Shown here: one piece after another, positions 25,654 to 35,293 of the stretch
Layout of the letters: each line of letters begins with the position of its first letter
How positions within the stretch are numbered: position 1 is the stretch's first letter
Assembly: GCA_011056555.1 (NCBI GenBank)
Contig: DSEQ01000029.1
Coordinates: 56,437 to 120,436, forward strand
DNA from: Candidatus Zixiibacteriota bacterium
GTDB taxonomy: Bacteria; Zixibacteria; MSB-5A5; JAABVY01
Length of the DNA stretch: 64,000 nucleotides
Reading direction: 5' to 3'
Program-made: the position numbers and the translations under genes
The notes under the pieces: model-generated
Seen by the model: the letters and a program-made list of their open reading frames with translations, nothing else
The model's database searches: none
What the model was told of the DNA's origin: nothing

Positions 25654-27696
25654 TCAACCGGATTCATCCACCACGCTAAAGCGGGCGCTGCGGGTAAGTG
25701 TTTTGCCCAGCACGAATTCCTCGATCGTAAGGGTGAATTCATACAATCCGGGCTCAAGTGAGGAAATATCGATCTTCAATGGCTCAAATCGATCGGTGCG
25801 GATATCACCCCGGTCGGCAGTATGCGTGATGCCGGTCTTTTGCTTTGAGGATAATACGCTCGCAAGCATGCCGAAGATATTTCCGGGGATATCCTGCTCC
25901 TGTATAGTATAGGTCATGCGGTAATGTGAGCGTCCCCTGATATTCAAGGGAAGGTCGTAGATTTCGTAATAGACTATCAGGGTATCGTCGGTCCTGTATG
26001 TATTGGTGAAATTCGGAATGAGCTTGATATCGCGCCGGTTAAAGAGCGAGTCTTTTTCTTTTTCACCCACCTTTGAGGCCAATATCAGGCTGGACATATG
26101 AAACCCGCTGTCCCTGAAATCATAAATTCGTAAAGGTCTCTCATAGACATTCACTCTCTGAGCCGATTTTTGTTCGATGGCACAGGCGATATTCAGGCTG
26201 TCGGCCGGAGCTTTCATAGAGATGGTCGCGAAATTGTAGAAGTCCGGATTTTTTGACAGGGTGGGGGAAATCACGATCTGCTGACCGGCAGTTTTCCGAT
26301 CCAGAATGGCGCCCTCCAGATCTATAAGTGCTGTCCTGTATTCTACGGAACATACGGCATGTCCCTCCACAGGCTCATAGACAAATTGATCATAGGGTGT
26401 TGCCACAAACAGGTCGAGCATCGACTCGCCCTCGGGCCCCTTGTAAATGAAGTATGAAAAGATCGAGTTAATCAGGTTGCTGCTCTGGGCGAATGTGGCG
26501 ACATTGGGAATCTCATTCACCAGATCATCAGCGATCTTCACATCCCCGCCGTAATTCATGGGCGCGAGCTGATAATTATCTCCCCCGAAAATATTCAGGA
26601 ACTCTAACTCGACCGGACGGCCGTCGAACATATACACCCAGCTCCAGCGGCAGCTGAGCAGGGGATCGTTGTCATCGGGAAGATACCATTTCGCAGATAA
26701 GGGCTGACCATAGCGAATATAGAGTTTGCCCTGATCCATCTCCCAGCCGTGCACGTCCGCTTCGGGACGGGCGAACATAATTTCCGCGAAATAGACACGC
26801 GCAAAATGCTCGACTATTTTTTCGTTTACCCGGGTGGTGAGATCGGGGTCGAGACCGGCCCAGAAATTGTCCTCGAATTGAGCTTTTTGGCTTTCCGGTA
26901 ACTCCTCATATTCTCTCTTCTGCTGATTTGTCAAAAGCAGCGTGATATCACGGTAACCGCTGCTCTCATCCTCAGACAGATCAGAGAGGGCGCTTGAGAA
27001 AAGAGCGTAGCTCTGGTCGAAATCCCGCAGCCTATATTTCAAATAGGCGTCGAGCAGCCTTATTTCCGTCTGCAATGTGTCCGGCCGGTGTGGTGGGGAT
27101 ATGGTTTTAACGGCCTGGTTGTCGGATTTGAAAAGCATTTCGATCAGCGCTTTTTTATAGGCGATGACATCATCACCGGGATAGCGTCCCTGCGAGACCA
27201 GGGCGGTCCTGTAGCCCTGCGCCAGCTTGGAGCGGTTGCCGTTGTGGCAGAAGCGTTCGATACAAATATCCATGATATGATAATAAGCGCGCACATAATT
27301 TGAGTCCCTTTTTACAAGCTCCTGAAACTGCTCCTCGGCCGCCGCCTCCATATCCGATTCAAGCAGCAGCAGGCCGAGATCATAGCGCCAGTCGAGCGAA
27401 TCCTCCTCCAGCCGAACCGCCTGCTTGAGATATTTGCGGGCATAGTTGCGGTTATGTACACCCCCCATCTTCGCGAAGCTCATGCCCAGGATATGATTTA
27501 GGTAGGGATCATTATCATGATCCCTGAGCATCTCATACAGAATATTGCGAGCCTCTTCATAATCGCCCTTTTTGTAATGCTCACATGCCGTCAGATACCT
27601 GTCATGATCGTCAGAGCCCGGCTCCAGCCTGCGGGCCTGGAGCGTGCTTAAAAGTAACGCAAGCGCGATCAGCATGTAGATCAAATGTCTGTACAT
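25654..27696 (-). CDS. GWxTD-domain protein with N-terminal TPRs
   Basis: 680 aa from the ATG at 27696, taken because a signal peptide (MYRHLIYMLIALALLLSTLQA) begins there; the frame remains open upstream but encodes a charged, non-signal sequence. TPR-like repeats fill about residues 30-200. A GWxTD-type domain follows (the eponymous motif reads GWEMDQGKLYIRYGQP, preceded by FWAGLDPDLTTRVNE). The C-terminal third is beta-rich. GWxTD proteins are common in FCB and Acidobacteria and have no established role. The Thr of the motif is Met here. Probably periplasmic. Confidence 0.8.
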   Translation of the reverse strand: MYRHLIYMLIALALLLSTLQARRLEPGSDDHDRYLTACEHYKKGDYEEARNILYEMLRDHDNDPYLNHILGMSFAKMGGVHNRNYARKYLKQAVRLEEDSLDWRYDLGLLLLESDMEAAAEEQFQELVKRDSNYVRAYYHIMDICIERFCHNGNRSKLAQGYRTALVSQGRYPGDDVIAYKKALIEMLFKSDNQAVKTISPPHRPDTLQTEIRLLDAYLKYRLRDFDQSYALFSSALSDLSEDESSGYRDITLLLTNQQKREYEELPESQKAQFEDNFWAGLDPDLTTRVNEKIVEHFARVYFAEIMFARPEADVHGWEMDQGKLYIRYGQPLSAKWYLPDDNDPLLSCRWSWVYMFDGRPVELEFLNIFGGDNYQLAPMNYGGDVKIADDLVNEIPNVATFAQSSNLINSIFSYFIYKGPEGESMLDLFVATPYDQFVYEPVEGHAVCSVEYRTALIDLEGAILDRKTAGQQIVISPTLSKNPDFYNFATISMKAPADSLNIACAIEQKSAQRVNVYERPLRIYDFRDSGFHMSSLILASKVGEKEKDSLFNRRDIKLIPNFTNTYRTDDTLIVYYEIYDLPLNIRGRSHYRMTYTIQEQDIPGNIFGMLASVLSSKQKTGITHTADRGDIRTDRFEPLKIDISSLEPGLYEFTLTIEEFVLGKTLTRSARFSVVDESG

Positions 27697-27953
27697 AAGC
27701 CTATAATATATACCACAAAACCCCGCTTTCGTTGAATAAAAAGGCAATATCTTGGGAAACCGCCTCTGGGATTTAGATGGGGGCGCTCTTTCCGGGTCCC
27801 ATTTTATATTCCCGAACAGGCGTTTTTTGTCCAAAAAAGACTAGGCAAAAGCTGTTGAGGATTTTTTATTTATTGCACCGGTTTGGTGGAAATATTCATC
27901 TGAGAGAATTTAGGATAGTGGGGTATTTAACCATCTGCAAGGAGTTGTAATTT

Positions 27954-28418
27954 ATGGGTATGATGAAGGAGTTTAAAGAATTTGCGGTCAAGGGCAATGT
28001 TGTGGACATGGCAGTTGGTATCATCATCGGTGTAGCTTTTGGGACTGTTGTAAGCTCGCTGGTTGCCGATGTGATCATGCCGCCTATCGGGCTTCTGCTC
28101 GGCAATGTCGACTTCAGCAATTTATTTTTTGTTCTGAAGCAGGGGGTCACAGCCGGACCCTATGCTACAGTGATGGAAGCGACGGAGGCTGGTGCAGTGA
28201 CGGTCAATTATGGTGTCTTTATAAATACCATAATCAGTTTTATCATAGTGGCCTTTGCGGTATTTATGCTGATCAAGAACGTCAATCGTATGGAACGCAA
28301 ACAACCGCCGCCGCCCCCCCCCTCAACCAAGGAATGCCCGATCTGTTTTACCAACATTCCTATTAAGGCCACGCGCTGTCCGAACTGCACATCTGAACTG
28401 CAGACAGCAGAAGGTTAA
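27954..28418 (+). CDS. mscL: Large-conductance mechanosensitive channel with zinc-ribbon tail
   Basis: 154 aa. MscL opens under membrane tension to release solutes during osmotic downshock. The N-terminal helix and first membrane segment ([30 protein letters not shown]), the loop DVIMPPIG and the second membrane segment ([22 protein letters not shown]) are typical. After a run of prolines (118-123) the tail forms a four-cysteine ribbon (C128, C131, C142, C145) in place of the usual C-terminal helix bundle; similar tails occur in some other MscL proteins. An AAGGAG site lies 9 nt before the ATG. Confidence 0.95.
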   Translation: MGMMKEFKEFAVKGNVVDMAVGIIIGVAFGTVVSSLVADVIMPPIGLLLGNVDFSNLFFVLKQGVTAGPYATVMEATEAGAVTVNYGVFINTIISFIIVAFAVFMLIKNVNRMERKQPPPPPPSTKECPICFTNIPIKATRCPNCTSELQTAEG

Positions 28419-28595
28419 AATTCTGATTCTCCGGCAGGAGCCCCTGTTTCTGCCGGATCTATTGGTCCGTTAATAGCTGTTTTTTAGGCAGGGCAGGACC
28501 CTTCAGTGGTTCTGCCAATAGATATATTGGATAGGCAGATTCACCGCGCTTGTCCAGGGCTATGCCTTTGATTTCACTCCGGATTCTGCCCTTGC

Positions 28596-29186
28596 TTACA
28601 AAACCTTCTGCCCGATCAAATTCTCACCACGCGCGAGCTTCTCTCCGAAATTTTTAGCGATCTGGTAATGTGCATCGATCGGCCCGGATGATATCGGAAG
28701 TGAGGTCGGCGCATCCACCGCACCCATCCAGACCATGCCCATAAAGCGTGCGGTGGCCTCCATGGCAAGTTGAAGGTAATTGGAGCTGTTCATGATATTC
28801 AGTCCCGAATGTGTGGTGACCAGCGCCAGACCCTTGCCCATGAGGTCAGATGAAAAATCGGTGTTTATTGTATCCGCCCAGCGGTCGACAAAGGTCTTCA
28901 TCCTGCCCCCCAGCTGATACCAGTAAACCGGACTGACCAGGATGAGAATATCGGCGGCAAACATCTTATCCTTGAGTTTCGGCATGTCGTCATCGCCGGC
29001 CTTTTCAAAATTATTCTGAAGCGCGTCCCCGAAATAATTGGACCAGACAAAACTTACCTTATAATCATGAATATCGATCTCTTCGACTTCAGTATTCTCG
29101 GTCTTGAGGCCTTCCTGGAGCGCGTCCGCTAACCTTCGGCTGTTGCCCTTTCCATCCGGGCTCCCATATACAATCAAAACTTTCAT
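28596..29186 (-). CDS. Flavodoxin-fold NAD(P)H-dependent FMN reductase
   Basis: 196 aa. The start (VLIVYGSPDGKGNSRRLADAL) is the phosphate-binding loop for FMN, and SPVYWYQLGGRMKTFVDRW is the second FMN-contact motif of the multimeric flavodoxin/NADPH-dependent FMN reductase group. The cysteines often found between these motifs in iron-sulfur flavoproteins are absent, so it is a simple flavin reductase. The substrate is unknown. It follows the rho gene's end on the same strand by about 170 nt and is likely a separate unit. Confidence 0.82.
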   Translation of the reverse strand: MKVLIVYGSPDGKGNSRRLADALQEGLKTENTEVEEIDIHDYKVSFVWSNYFGDALQNNFEKAGDDDMPKLKDKMFAADILILVSPVYWYQLGGRMKTFVDRWADTINTDFSSDLMGKGLALVTTHSGLNIMNSSNYLQLAMEATARFMGMVWMGAVDAPTSLPISSGPIDAHYQIAKNFGEKLARGENLIGQKVL

Positions 29187-29293
29187 CAGCCTCCTCCTCC
29201 TCAGAATTTTAGATATCTATCTATGACAGATAACAGCGGGGAGGATTCGATGGTTCTTTCAAAGGATGATTTAAACCTGACAGGGGATTATTC

Positions 29294-29319
29294 GGCGGCA
29301 GGCTTTTAAACCTGCCGCC
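29294..29319 (-). terminator. Stem-loop after rho
   Basis: GGCGGCAGG (29294-29302) pairs with CCTGCCGCC (29311-29319) around an A/T-rich 8-nt loop, 40 nt beyond the rho stop codon. No proper T-tract follows on either strand, so it may protect the 3' end of the mRNA rather than terminate by itself. Confidence 0.4.
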
Positions 29320-29357
29320 AAATTCATAGAATTGATTGCGAGTTTATATTATGCAGA

Positions 29358-30605
29358 TTATCCTTTCATGGAATCGAGGAAGGCCTTGTTGGTCTTGGTC
29401 TTCTTGATTCGATCCAGCAGGAACTCCATACCTTCGACGGGATTCATCTCCGCCAGGAACTTGCGCAGAATCCAGACCTTGTTGAGATCATTGCTGGAAA
29501 GCAGAAGCTCTTCCTTACGGGTGCCGGAACGGTTTATATCCATGGCCGGGAAGATACGTCGGTCGGAGAGCCTGCGGTCAAGCACGATCTCCATATTACC
29601 GGTTCCCTTGAATTCCTCGAAGATAACCTCGTCCATCCTTGAGCCGGTCTCGATCAGGGCGGTACCGATAATTGTGAGCGAGCCGCCCTCTTCAATATTT
29701 CGGGCGGCGCCGAAGAATCGTTTCGGCCTGTGCAGGGCGTTGGAGTCCACACCGCCGGAGAGGATTTTGCCGGAGTGGGGCACTACCGCGTTATGCGCAC
29801 GAGCCAGACGTGTAATCGAGTCGAGCAGGATGACTACATCCTGGCCATGTTCGACCAGCCTCTTGGCCTTATTGATGACCATGTCGGCCACCTGCACGTG
29901 ACGTTCCGCGGGCTCATCAAAAGTTGACGAGATCACCTCGCCGGAAACAGAACGCGCCATCTCCGTCACCTCTTCCGGGCGCTCATCGATCAGAAGCACA
30001 ATCAGCTTGACTTCGGGCTGATTGCTGATGATGGCGTTGGCGATTTTCTGCAGGATGATGGTCTTACCGGCTTTGGGCGGCGATACGATCAGCCCGCGCT
30101 GTCCCTTGCCGATGGGAGTCATCAGGTCCATTATCCGGGTGGTCCAGTCATCATTCTTGAATTCGAGTTTCAGCTTGAGGTTGGGATAAAGGGGTGTGAG
30201 GTTATCAAATAAAATTTTGTGTTTGGCGATTTCAGGATTTTCGAAATTCACCGCTTCGATTTTGAGAAGCGCAAAATAGCGCTCCGACTCCTTGGGCGGA
30301 CGAACCTGTCCCGATACTGTATCACCCGTCTTCAGATCGAATCTTTTGATCTGTGAGGGCGAGACGTAGATGTCATCCGGTCCGGGAAGATAATTGTAAT
30401 CGGGTGAGCGCAGGAAGCCGTAACCCTCGTCCAGGATTTCCAGCACTCCCTCACCGAATATCAGCCCGTCTTTTTCCGTATTTGCTTCCAGGATCTTAAA
30501 TATAAGCTCCTGTTTTCGGAGTCCCGATACCCCGGGGATATCCAGCTCCTCAGCCGTCTTCAAAAGCTCGGCTATGGTTTTGTTTTTCAGATCGACAATG
30601 TCCAT
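29358..30605 (-). CDS. rho: Transcription termination factor Rho
   Basis: 415 aa, the classical length without a large insertion. Rho is a hexameric RNA-dependent ATPase that strips RNA polymerase from untranslated RNA. Visible are the N-terminal Rho_N helices (residues 5-45), the cold-shock-like RNA-binding domain ([26 protein letters not shown]), Walker A PPKAGKT (176-182), [27 protein letters not shown] and the C-terminal arginine-finger region. Start at ATG 30605. It is the last gene of the long minus-strand cluster; an rsfS gene lies 100 nt upstream. Confidence 0.98.
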   Translation of the reverse strand: MDIVDLKNKTIAELLKTAEELDIPGVSGLRKQELIFKILEANTEKDGLIFGEGVLEILDEGYGFLRSPDYNYLPGPDDIYVSPSQIKRFDLKTGDTVSGQVRPPKESERYFALLKIEAVNFENPEIAKHKILFDNLTPLYPNLKLKLEFKNDDWTTRIMDLMTPIGKGQRGLIVSPPKAGKTIILQKIANAIISNQPEVKLIVLLIDERPEEVTEMARSVSGEVISSTFDEPAERHVQVADMVINKAKRLVEHGQDVVILLDSITRLARAHNAVVPHSGKILSGGVDSNALHRPKRFFGAARNIEEGGSLTIIGTALIETGSRMDEVIFEEFKGTGNMEIVLDRRLSDRRIFPAMDINRSGTRKEELLLSSNDLNKVWILRKFLAEMNPVEGMEFLLDRIKKTKTNKAFLDSMKG

Positions 30606-30705
30606 TATCGCAATCCTTTCTATGAATGAAGAATATAATTTTAAATTTTCTCAAGATAAAATTGTTACTGCCTTAAAGGAGGATTAGTGATGGTCGCTCG
30701 GAGAA

Positions 30706-31056
30706 TTACTGGATGCTTTCCGTCGGAGCATCACCCCATAATCTTTCCAGCCCGTAAAACTCCCGAGCTTCCTGTAGAAACACATGCACAACCACATCTA
30801 CAAAATCGAGAAGAATCCATCTTCCGGTATCGAAACCTTCGACATTCCATACTCTAATATCTTCTTCTTTCAGTTTTTCGATTATTGTTTCGGCGATTGC
30901 CCGAACCTGAACGTCGGCATCGCCAGAGCAGATTACAAAATAGTCGGTTATGGATGTGATCTTGCGCAAATCAAGAATTTGAACCTCATTGGCTTTTCTA
31001 AGCAGGGCGAATTCGCCTGCTTTACGGGCGAGGTCGTATGATTTTTCTGCTGCCAA
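30706..31056 (-). CDS. rsfS: Ribosome silencing factor
   Basis: 116 aa. RsfS binds ribosomal protein uL14 and blocks joining of the subunits when growth stops. The family core is plain: LDLRKITSITDYFVICSGDADVQVRAIAETI and the C-terminal GRWILLDFVDVVVHVFLQEAREFYGLERLWGDA. Usual length. Commonly placed beside nadD or LytR_C genes; here the LytR_C protein gene is directly upstream (30 nt). Confidence 0.97.
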   Translation of the reverse strand: MAAEKSYDLARKAGEFALLRKANEVQILDLRKITSITDYFVICSGDADVQVRAIAETIIEKLKEEDIRVWNVEGFDTGRWILLDFVDVVVHVFLQEAREFYGLERLWGDAPTESIQ

Positions 31057-31086
31057 ATGCGCTAATTGATCTCCTTTCGAATAGGA

Positions 31087-31914
31087 TTAATTGCTTGCCG
31101 TCAAGCGCTTGCCCCAGTCATGGCCGACTACGATGGTGAGATCTGACTGAGGAGCCTCCTTACCGGACCTGTCATCTATAATATTATCTTTTTTGATATC
31201 GAGCTTTCGGGCCAGCCGGGCCGAAATACCCTCGGCTTTGTCTGTCTTTACTATTATCATGCTTTCATTGACGTTGAAATTACTGAAATTCTCGGTTTTG
31301 ACGATCTCGAATGTCATGCTCTCGTCCGAAAGCTGAGTAAGATGCATCGCAAACTGGTTTGCAGCCCCTTTAATTCCGCAGCCGTTCAAAATCTCTGTCA
31401 AAATTAATTCGGGATGGCTTTCATATTTTTCGTAATCTCTTCCAACCACAATCGTAATGTCCAGCGCCAAAAAGTTGTTTTTGAGTTCATTCATCGATAT
31501 ATTGCTTTCCGGAATCCCCAGCTGCTCTGCAATCATATCCTTCTTATCGAGGGCCATGGGATCCCGCACCAGCACAATAGTCTGGGACATCGCCTCATTC
31601 TCGAAATTGGTAATATCGATGACATCATATTTTAAGATATCGCTCGACTGTTTCTCGACCCACTCGGCCATTTTCCCGGCGGCCCCATTGATTCCGCTGC
31701 CATTCGCTATTTGAACTCGCAGGACGGTCAGTTCCGGCGTAATTTCTTTAGTTTCGGCCCTCACAAGCCTGATGGCTGTGGAACTCAGGAGCACCACCAC
31801 AAGAACAGAAAGCACTATAAGCGTAATATCGAATAGCCTGCCCTTTGTTTTGGGTGCAATTCTCTGCCGGTATTTTTTTTGTCGTGGAATTTTGCTTTTC
31901 TTTTTGCGAAGCAT
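31087..31914 (-). CDS. Membrane-anchored protein with two LytR C-terminal domains
   Basis: 275 aa. A basic N-terminus (KKKSKIPRQKKYRQR) precedes one membrane helix (LFDITLIVLSVLVVVLLSSTAI, about residues 29-50). Two copies of the LytR_C domain follow, one starting VLRVQIANGSGINGAAGKMAEW and ending DITIVVGRDY, the second TEILNGCGIKGAANQFAMHL ending DLTIVVGHDW. LytR_C is found at the end of LCP ligases that attach polymers to peptidoglycan, but the LCP catalytic domain is absent here. A cell-envelope role is likely. The partner gene order (LytR_C, rsfS) is common. Confidence 0.85.
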   Translation of the reverse strand: MLRKKKSKIPRQKKYRQRIAPKTKGRLFDITLIVLSVLVVVLLSSTAIRLVRAETKEITPELTVLRVQIANGSGINGAAGKMAEWVEKQSSDILKYDVIDITNFENEAMSQTIVLVRDPMALDKKDMIAEQLGIPESNISMNELKNNFLALDITIVVGRDYEKYESHPELILTEILNGCGIKGAANQFAMHLTQLSDESMTFEIVKTENFSNFNVNESMIIVKTDKAEGISARLARKLDIKKDNIIDDRSGKEAPQSDLTIVVGHDWGKRLTASN

Positions 31915-31937
31915 CTAATCTACTTCTGAAGCAACCG

Positions 31938-32414
31938 TTAATAGAACCAGTTACGGCGCATCCGGTCAGTGTTATAATAATACATATATGCCGGAACAGA
32001 ATGGTACCCGATCTCGAGATAGAATTTATCGGACGGCCTGTATTCCAGGCTGAAGCTGGGATAAATCGAGCCATAATCTGTCGGAGTGCCCCTGTCACCG
32101 CCCAGAAGCTGTCCGGGCTGATGGACCCATGCCAGGTTGACATTCAAGGTCAACGGGTTCGATATCCTGTATCTGATCGAGTTCATGTACATTCCGATAG
32201 TAGTTCCCTGTCCGTTGGCTGAGAAATATGAAATCGTATATGAATGGCTCATGTCCAGACGGGACAGGTCCAAAAGCGAAAATTTATTATCTATTCTCGC
32301 CTTTCCGATTGCGTCCGCGCTGGTAGCCTCTTCCTGACGTTCCAGGCCGGATTGGCCCAACACAGGGATCGACAGAAGCAATATGAAGAGTGTTGTGATA
32401 ACCAAATGTCTCAT
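31938..32414 (-). CDS. Small exported protein, possibly an outer-membrane barrel
   Basis: 158 aa from the ATG at 32414, which is preceded by AAGGAG and opens a signal peptide (MRHLVITTLFILLLSIPVLGQ). The mature part alternates aromatic and polar residues (RYRISNPLTLNVNLAWVHQPG, LEYRPSDKFYLEIGYHSVP), suggesting a few outer-membrane strands or a beta-sandwich. No family was recognised. It sits 23 nt upstream of the LytR_C gene, so both probably serve the envelope. Confidence 0.65.
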   Translation of the reverse strand: MRHLVITTLFILLLSIPVLGQSGLERQEEATSADAIGKARIDNKFSLLDLSRLDMSHSYTISYFSANGQGTTIGMYMNSIRYRISNPLTLNVNLAWVHQPGQLLGGDRGTPTDYGSIYPSFSLEYRPSDKFYLEIGYHSVPAYMYYYNTDRMRRNWFY

Positions 32415-32487
32415 AAAATGCTCCTTCACCACCCCCTGTTATACTGATATGAATCGAATTTGTTTAAGTTTGTCAAGCTTTAAATTG

Positions 32488-33231
32488 CTATAAATTATAC
32501 GCCTTAGCAAGTTCTTCTAATTGTTCTCTTGAATTTATGCCCAGAGCCTCACGGTAATCATCGGTTTTGAAGGCTGCGGTTTTTTTGCCCTGCTTTAAAA
32601 AGATCTCCATCAGGTCTGTCAGGTAGTATTCTCCCTGGGCGTTACTATTATCAATATGTTTCAAATTCTCGAATAGTTCCCTCTTCCGGAAAACAAATGT
32701 ACCGGTGTTGATCTCCCCGATCCGCAGTTCCTCGCCGCTGCAATCCTTATGTTCGACAATCTTTTCCACAAAATCCTGTGATTTTTTTATGACTCTCCCG
32801 TAACCGGTGGGGTCAGGCGGCTCGGAAGTCAAGACGGTGGCGGCAGCATCCTTTCTATTATGCAAATCCAGCAGATTCTTTATCGTTTCTTTGCGGATAA
32901 AGGGCACATCTCCCGCCAGCACGAGAACATCACCTTCAAAATCCGATAGCGCTTCCTCAGCCATCATTACAGCATGTCCGGTTCCCAGCTGTTTCTCCTG
33001 CACCGCAAAATCATATTCATAATCAGCCAGCGCCTCTTCGACCAGGTGCCGTTTATATCCGACCACGACGACCACCTTTGCAAGCCCCATATCTTTCAGG
33101 GTTTCGGCCAGATATTGAATTATCGGCTTACCCTTTAAATCATGCAATACCTTGGGAAGATCTGATTTCATCCTGACCCCCTTGCCGGCGGCCAGTACTA
33201 TAGCTGCTGTCTTTTTGATTTGATCAGGCAC
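32488..33231 (-). CDS. GlmU-like uridylyltransferase domain without the acetyltransferase half
   Basis: 247 aa. Closest to the N-terminal half of Glm[25 protein letters not shown] (nucleotide-binding loop), [25 protein letters not shown] (metal Asp), GYGRVIK and INTGTFVF. GlmU normally carries a left-handed beta-helix acetyltransferase after this; here the protein ends right after [11 protein letters not shown], where the linker would begin. It should make a UDP- or similar NDP-sugar from the sugar-1-phosphate, probably UDP-GlcNAc. It overlaps the panD stop by 8 nt, so it is in the same operon. Confidence 0.82.
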   Translation of the reverse strand: MPDQIKKTAAIVLAAGKGVRMKSDLPKVLHDLKGKPIIQYLAETLKDMGLAKVVVVVGYKRHLVEEALADYEYDFAVQEKQLGTGHAVMMAEEALSDFEGDVLVLAGDVPFIRKETIKNLLDLHNRKDAAATVLTSEPPDPTGYGRVIKKSQDFVEKIVEHKDCSGEELRIGEINTGTFVFRKRELFENLKHIDNSNAQGEYYLTDLMEIFLKQGKKTAAFKTDDYREALGINSREQLEELAKAYNL

Positions 33232-33577
33232 TTTTTATTCTGTTGTCGTTATCGACAGAAATCACGCGGGGTTTATGGCCCTGAGCCTCATCCTCGCTCA
33301 AGCTGCAATAAGAGATTATTATCAGCTTATCCCCTTTTTGACCCAGCCGGGCCGCCGCGCCATTGAGGCAAATCACTCCGCTGTCGGCCTCGCCCTCGAT
33401 TACATACGTCTCCAAACGCGCCCCGGTATTGACATTCAAGACCTGCACCTTCTCATATTCAAGCAAACCGGTGGCCTCAAGCAGGGTCTTGTCGATTGTA
33501 ATCGAACCCTCATACTCGAGGTTGGCCTCGGTTACAGTGGCCCTGTGTATTTTGGATTTCAAATATTCAACAGTCAT
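33224..33577 (-). CDS. panD: Aspartate 1-decarboxylase proenzyme
   Basis: 117 aa. Makes beta-alanine from aspartate for pantothenate synthesis. The self-cleavage site is G24-S25 (YEGSITID), which yields the pyruvoyl cofactor from Ser25; K9 and the [12 protein letters not shown] start are conserved, as are [19 protein letters not shown]. Overlaps the panC stop by 4 nt. The length is typical. Confidence 0.97.
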   Translation of the reverse strand: MTVEYLKSKIHRATVTEANLEYEGSITIDKTLLEATGLLEYEKVQVLNVNTGARLETYVIEGEADSGVICLNGAAARLGQKGDKLIIISYCSLSEDEAQGHKPRVISVDNDNRIKSA

Positions 33578-34431
33578 TTTTCATCACCCAGAAAAACGCT
33601 AATATTATCAATTAGACGAACTTCGTCAAGCCATACCGCAAGCGAAATTGTAAATTTTCCCGATAGTCTCCTGACCTGTTCCAGCCTCTCATCATCTGTT
33701 ATAGCGATATAATCGATCTTTGTTCCCGCCATCCTGTCGATCATTAATCTCATCGACCGCTTGATTTTAGATGCATTGCGCTCGCCATTTCGGATCATAT
33801 CTCGGGCATGCATCAAGCTCTTGTATAGAACAGTTGCGCGCTTCTTCTGTTCCTCATCCAGATATTTATTCCGGGAGGACAATGCCAGGCCGGATTCTTC
33901 CCTAACTGTCTTGCCGATAACGATTTTGACCGGCAGATTTAAATCCCTGACCATCTTTTTGATGATTACCGACTGCTGATAATCCTTCTGCCCGAAAACC
34001 GCAATATCCGGCTGGACGATGTTAAGGAGCTTGGTGACAATGGTCGCAACCCCTCTAAAATGGATCGGCCTGAACTGCCCCTCGAGAACCTTCGACATCT
34101 TTTCCAGATTGACATAGGTCTCATAATCAGGCGGATACGTCGATTCCCTGTCGGGATAGAAAACATAATCCACCTTCAAATCCCTCAACCGGCGCCGGTC
34201 TTCTTTGAATGTCCGCGGATATTTCGAAAAATCTTCAGACGGCCCGAACTGGGCCGGATTTACAAAGATTGAAACGACCGTAACATCCCCGAGCTTTTTG
34301 GCTTTCCGGATCAAAGCCAGATGACCCTCATGAAGCGCGCCCATGGTAGGCACAAATGCGATTTTCTTGCCCTCGCATTTGAGCCGTCCGGCCAGTCTCT
34401 GCATAGATTTTAATGATTTTACAGTCTTCAT
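33574..34431 (-). CDS. panC: Pantothenate synthetase
   Basis: 285 aa. Joins pantoate and beta-alanine with ATP. Shows [17 protein letters not shown] (the HIGH-like ATP motif), [48 protein letters not shown] and [12 protein letters not shown], the KMSKS-like region. Complete. Ordered panB-panC-panD on the minus strand with an ATGA overlap to panD, so one transcript. Confidence 0.97.
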   Translation of the reverse strand: MKTVKSLKSMQRLAGRLKCEGKKIAFVPTMGALHEGHLALIRKAKKLGDVTVVSIFVNPAQFGPSEDFSKYPRTFKEDRRRLRDLKVDYVFYPDRESTYPPDYETYVNLEKMSKVLEGQFRPIHFRGVATIVTKLLNIVQPDIAVFGQKDYQQSVIIKKMVRDLNLPVKIVIGKTVREESGLALSSRNKYLDEEQKKRATVLYKSLMHARDMIRNGERNASKIKRSMRLMIDRMAGTKIDYIAITDDERLEQVRRLSGKFTISLAVWLDEVRLIDNISVFLGDEK

Positions 34432-34464
34432 GGCGATTGAGAAATTGTGCGGTTAACTTTTGAG

Positions 34465-35268
34465 CTAATAGCTTTCATCTTTGGAGGGATAGTCGCCGGA
34501 CCTGACATCTTTGGCATATTGCTCGCCCACCTCACGGATTTTCTGCCCGAGATTGAAATAGCGCCTTACGAATTTGGCATAGAAATCCTCGTCCATGCCC
34601 ATCAAATCGTTTATCACCATAATCTGGCCGTCACAACCGGGGCCGGCGCCAATTCCAATGGTGGGAATTTCAATTCGCTTCGTTATCTCCTCGGCAATCT
34701 TGCTCTTGACCGCTTCCAGTACAATAGAGAAACATCCAGCTTCCTGCAGCGCTTCAGCTGATTCGAAGAGGTAGGTCTTCTCGGTTTCTTCTTTGCCCTG
34801 CACACGGTAGCCGCCGAATTTGAAGATCGACTGCGGCGTCAGTCCGATATGCCCCATGACCGGAATGCCCGATTCCACAATCCGCATGACCACATCGATC
34901 ATTTCAATCCCGCCCTCGAGCTTGACCGCATGCGCTCCGGCCTCTTTCAGGAACCTTCCCGCATTCCTGACAGCATCCTCCAGGGAGGGCTGATAGGACA
35001 TGAAGGGCATATCTCCCACAACCATGGCACGTTTGGCGCCACGGCTTACAGCCTCGGTATGGTATAAGATCTGATCCAACGGCAGGGAGAGGGTGTTCTC
35101 ATGGCCATACACAACCATATTGAGCGAATCGCCCACCAGGAGGCCATCCGCTCCGGCGGCATCCAGCTGCTTTGCGGTGAAATAATCATAGGCGGTGAGA
35201 AAGACAATTTTCTCACCTTCAGACTTTTTCTTGATTAAACCCGGGACTGTCACCTTATCAGTTTTCAC
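34465..35268 (-). CDS. panB: 3-methyl-2-oxobutanoate hydroxymethyltransferase
   Basis: 267 aa. Transfers a hydroxymethyl group from methylene-THF to ketoisovalerate, the first committed step to pantothenate. Metal and substrate motifs are present: AYDYFTAKQLDAAGADGLLVGDSLNMVVYG, VVGDMPFMSYQ, VKLEGG, MGHIGLTPQ and GIGAGPGCDGQIMVINDLMG. The start is 25 nt after the stop of the deoxynucleoside kinase gene. Use of a folate cofactor gives a loose link to the folB/folK genes upstream. Confidence 0.97.
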   Translation of the reverse strand: MKTDKVTVPGLIKKKSEGEKIVFLTAYDYFTAKQLDAAGADGLLVGDSLNMVVYGHENTLSLPLDQILYHTEAVSRGAKRAMVVGDMPFMSYQPSLEDAVRNAGRFLKEAGAHAVKLEGGIEMIDVVMRIVESGIPVMGHIGLTPQSIFKFGGYRVQGKEETEKTYLFESAEALQEAGCFSIVLEAVKSKIAEEITKRIEIPTIGIGAGPGCDGQIMVINDLMGMDEDFYAKFVRRYFNLGQKIREVGEQYAKDVRSGDYPSKDESY

Positions 35269-35293
35269 ATATACCTCTAATCGACTTTAATGA

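Noticed and set aside
28430..28457. TCCGGCAG/CTGCCGGA hairpin after mscL as a terminator
   Set aside because: The stem is good, but no T-tract follows on either strand, so termination cannot be claimed.
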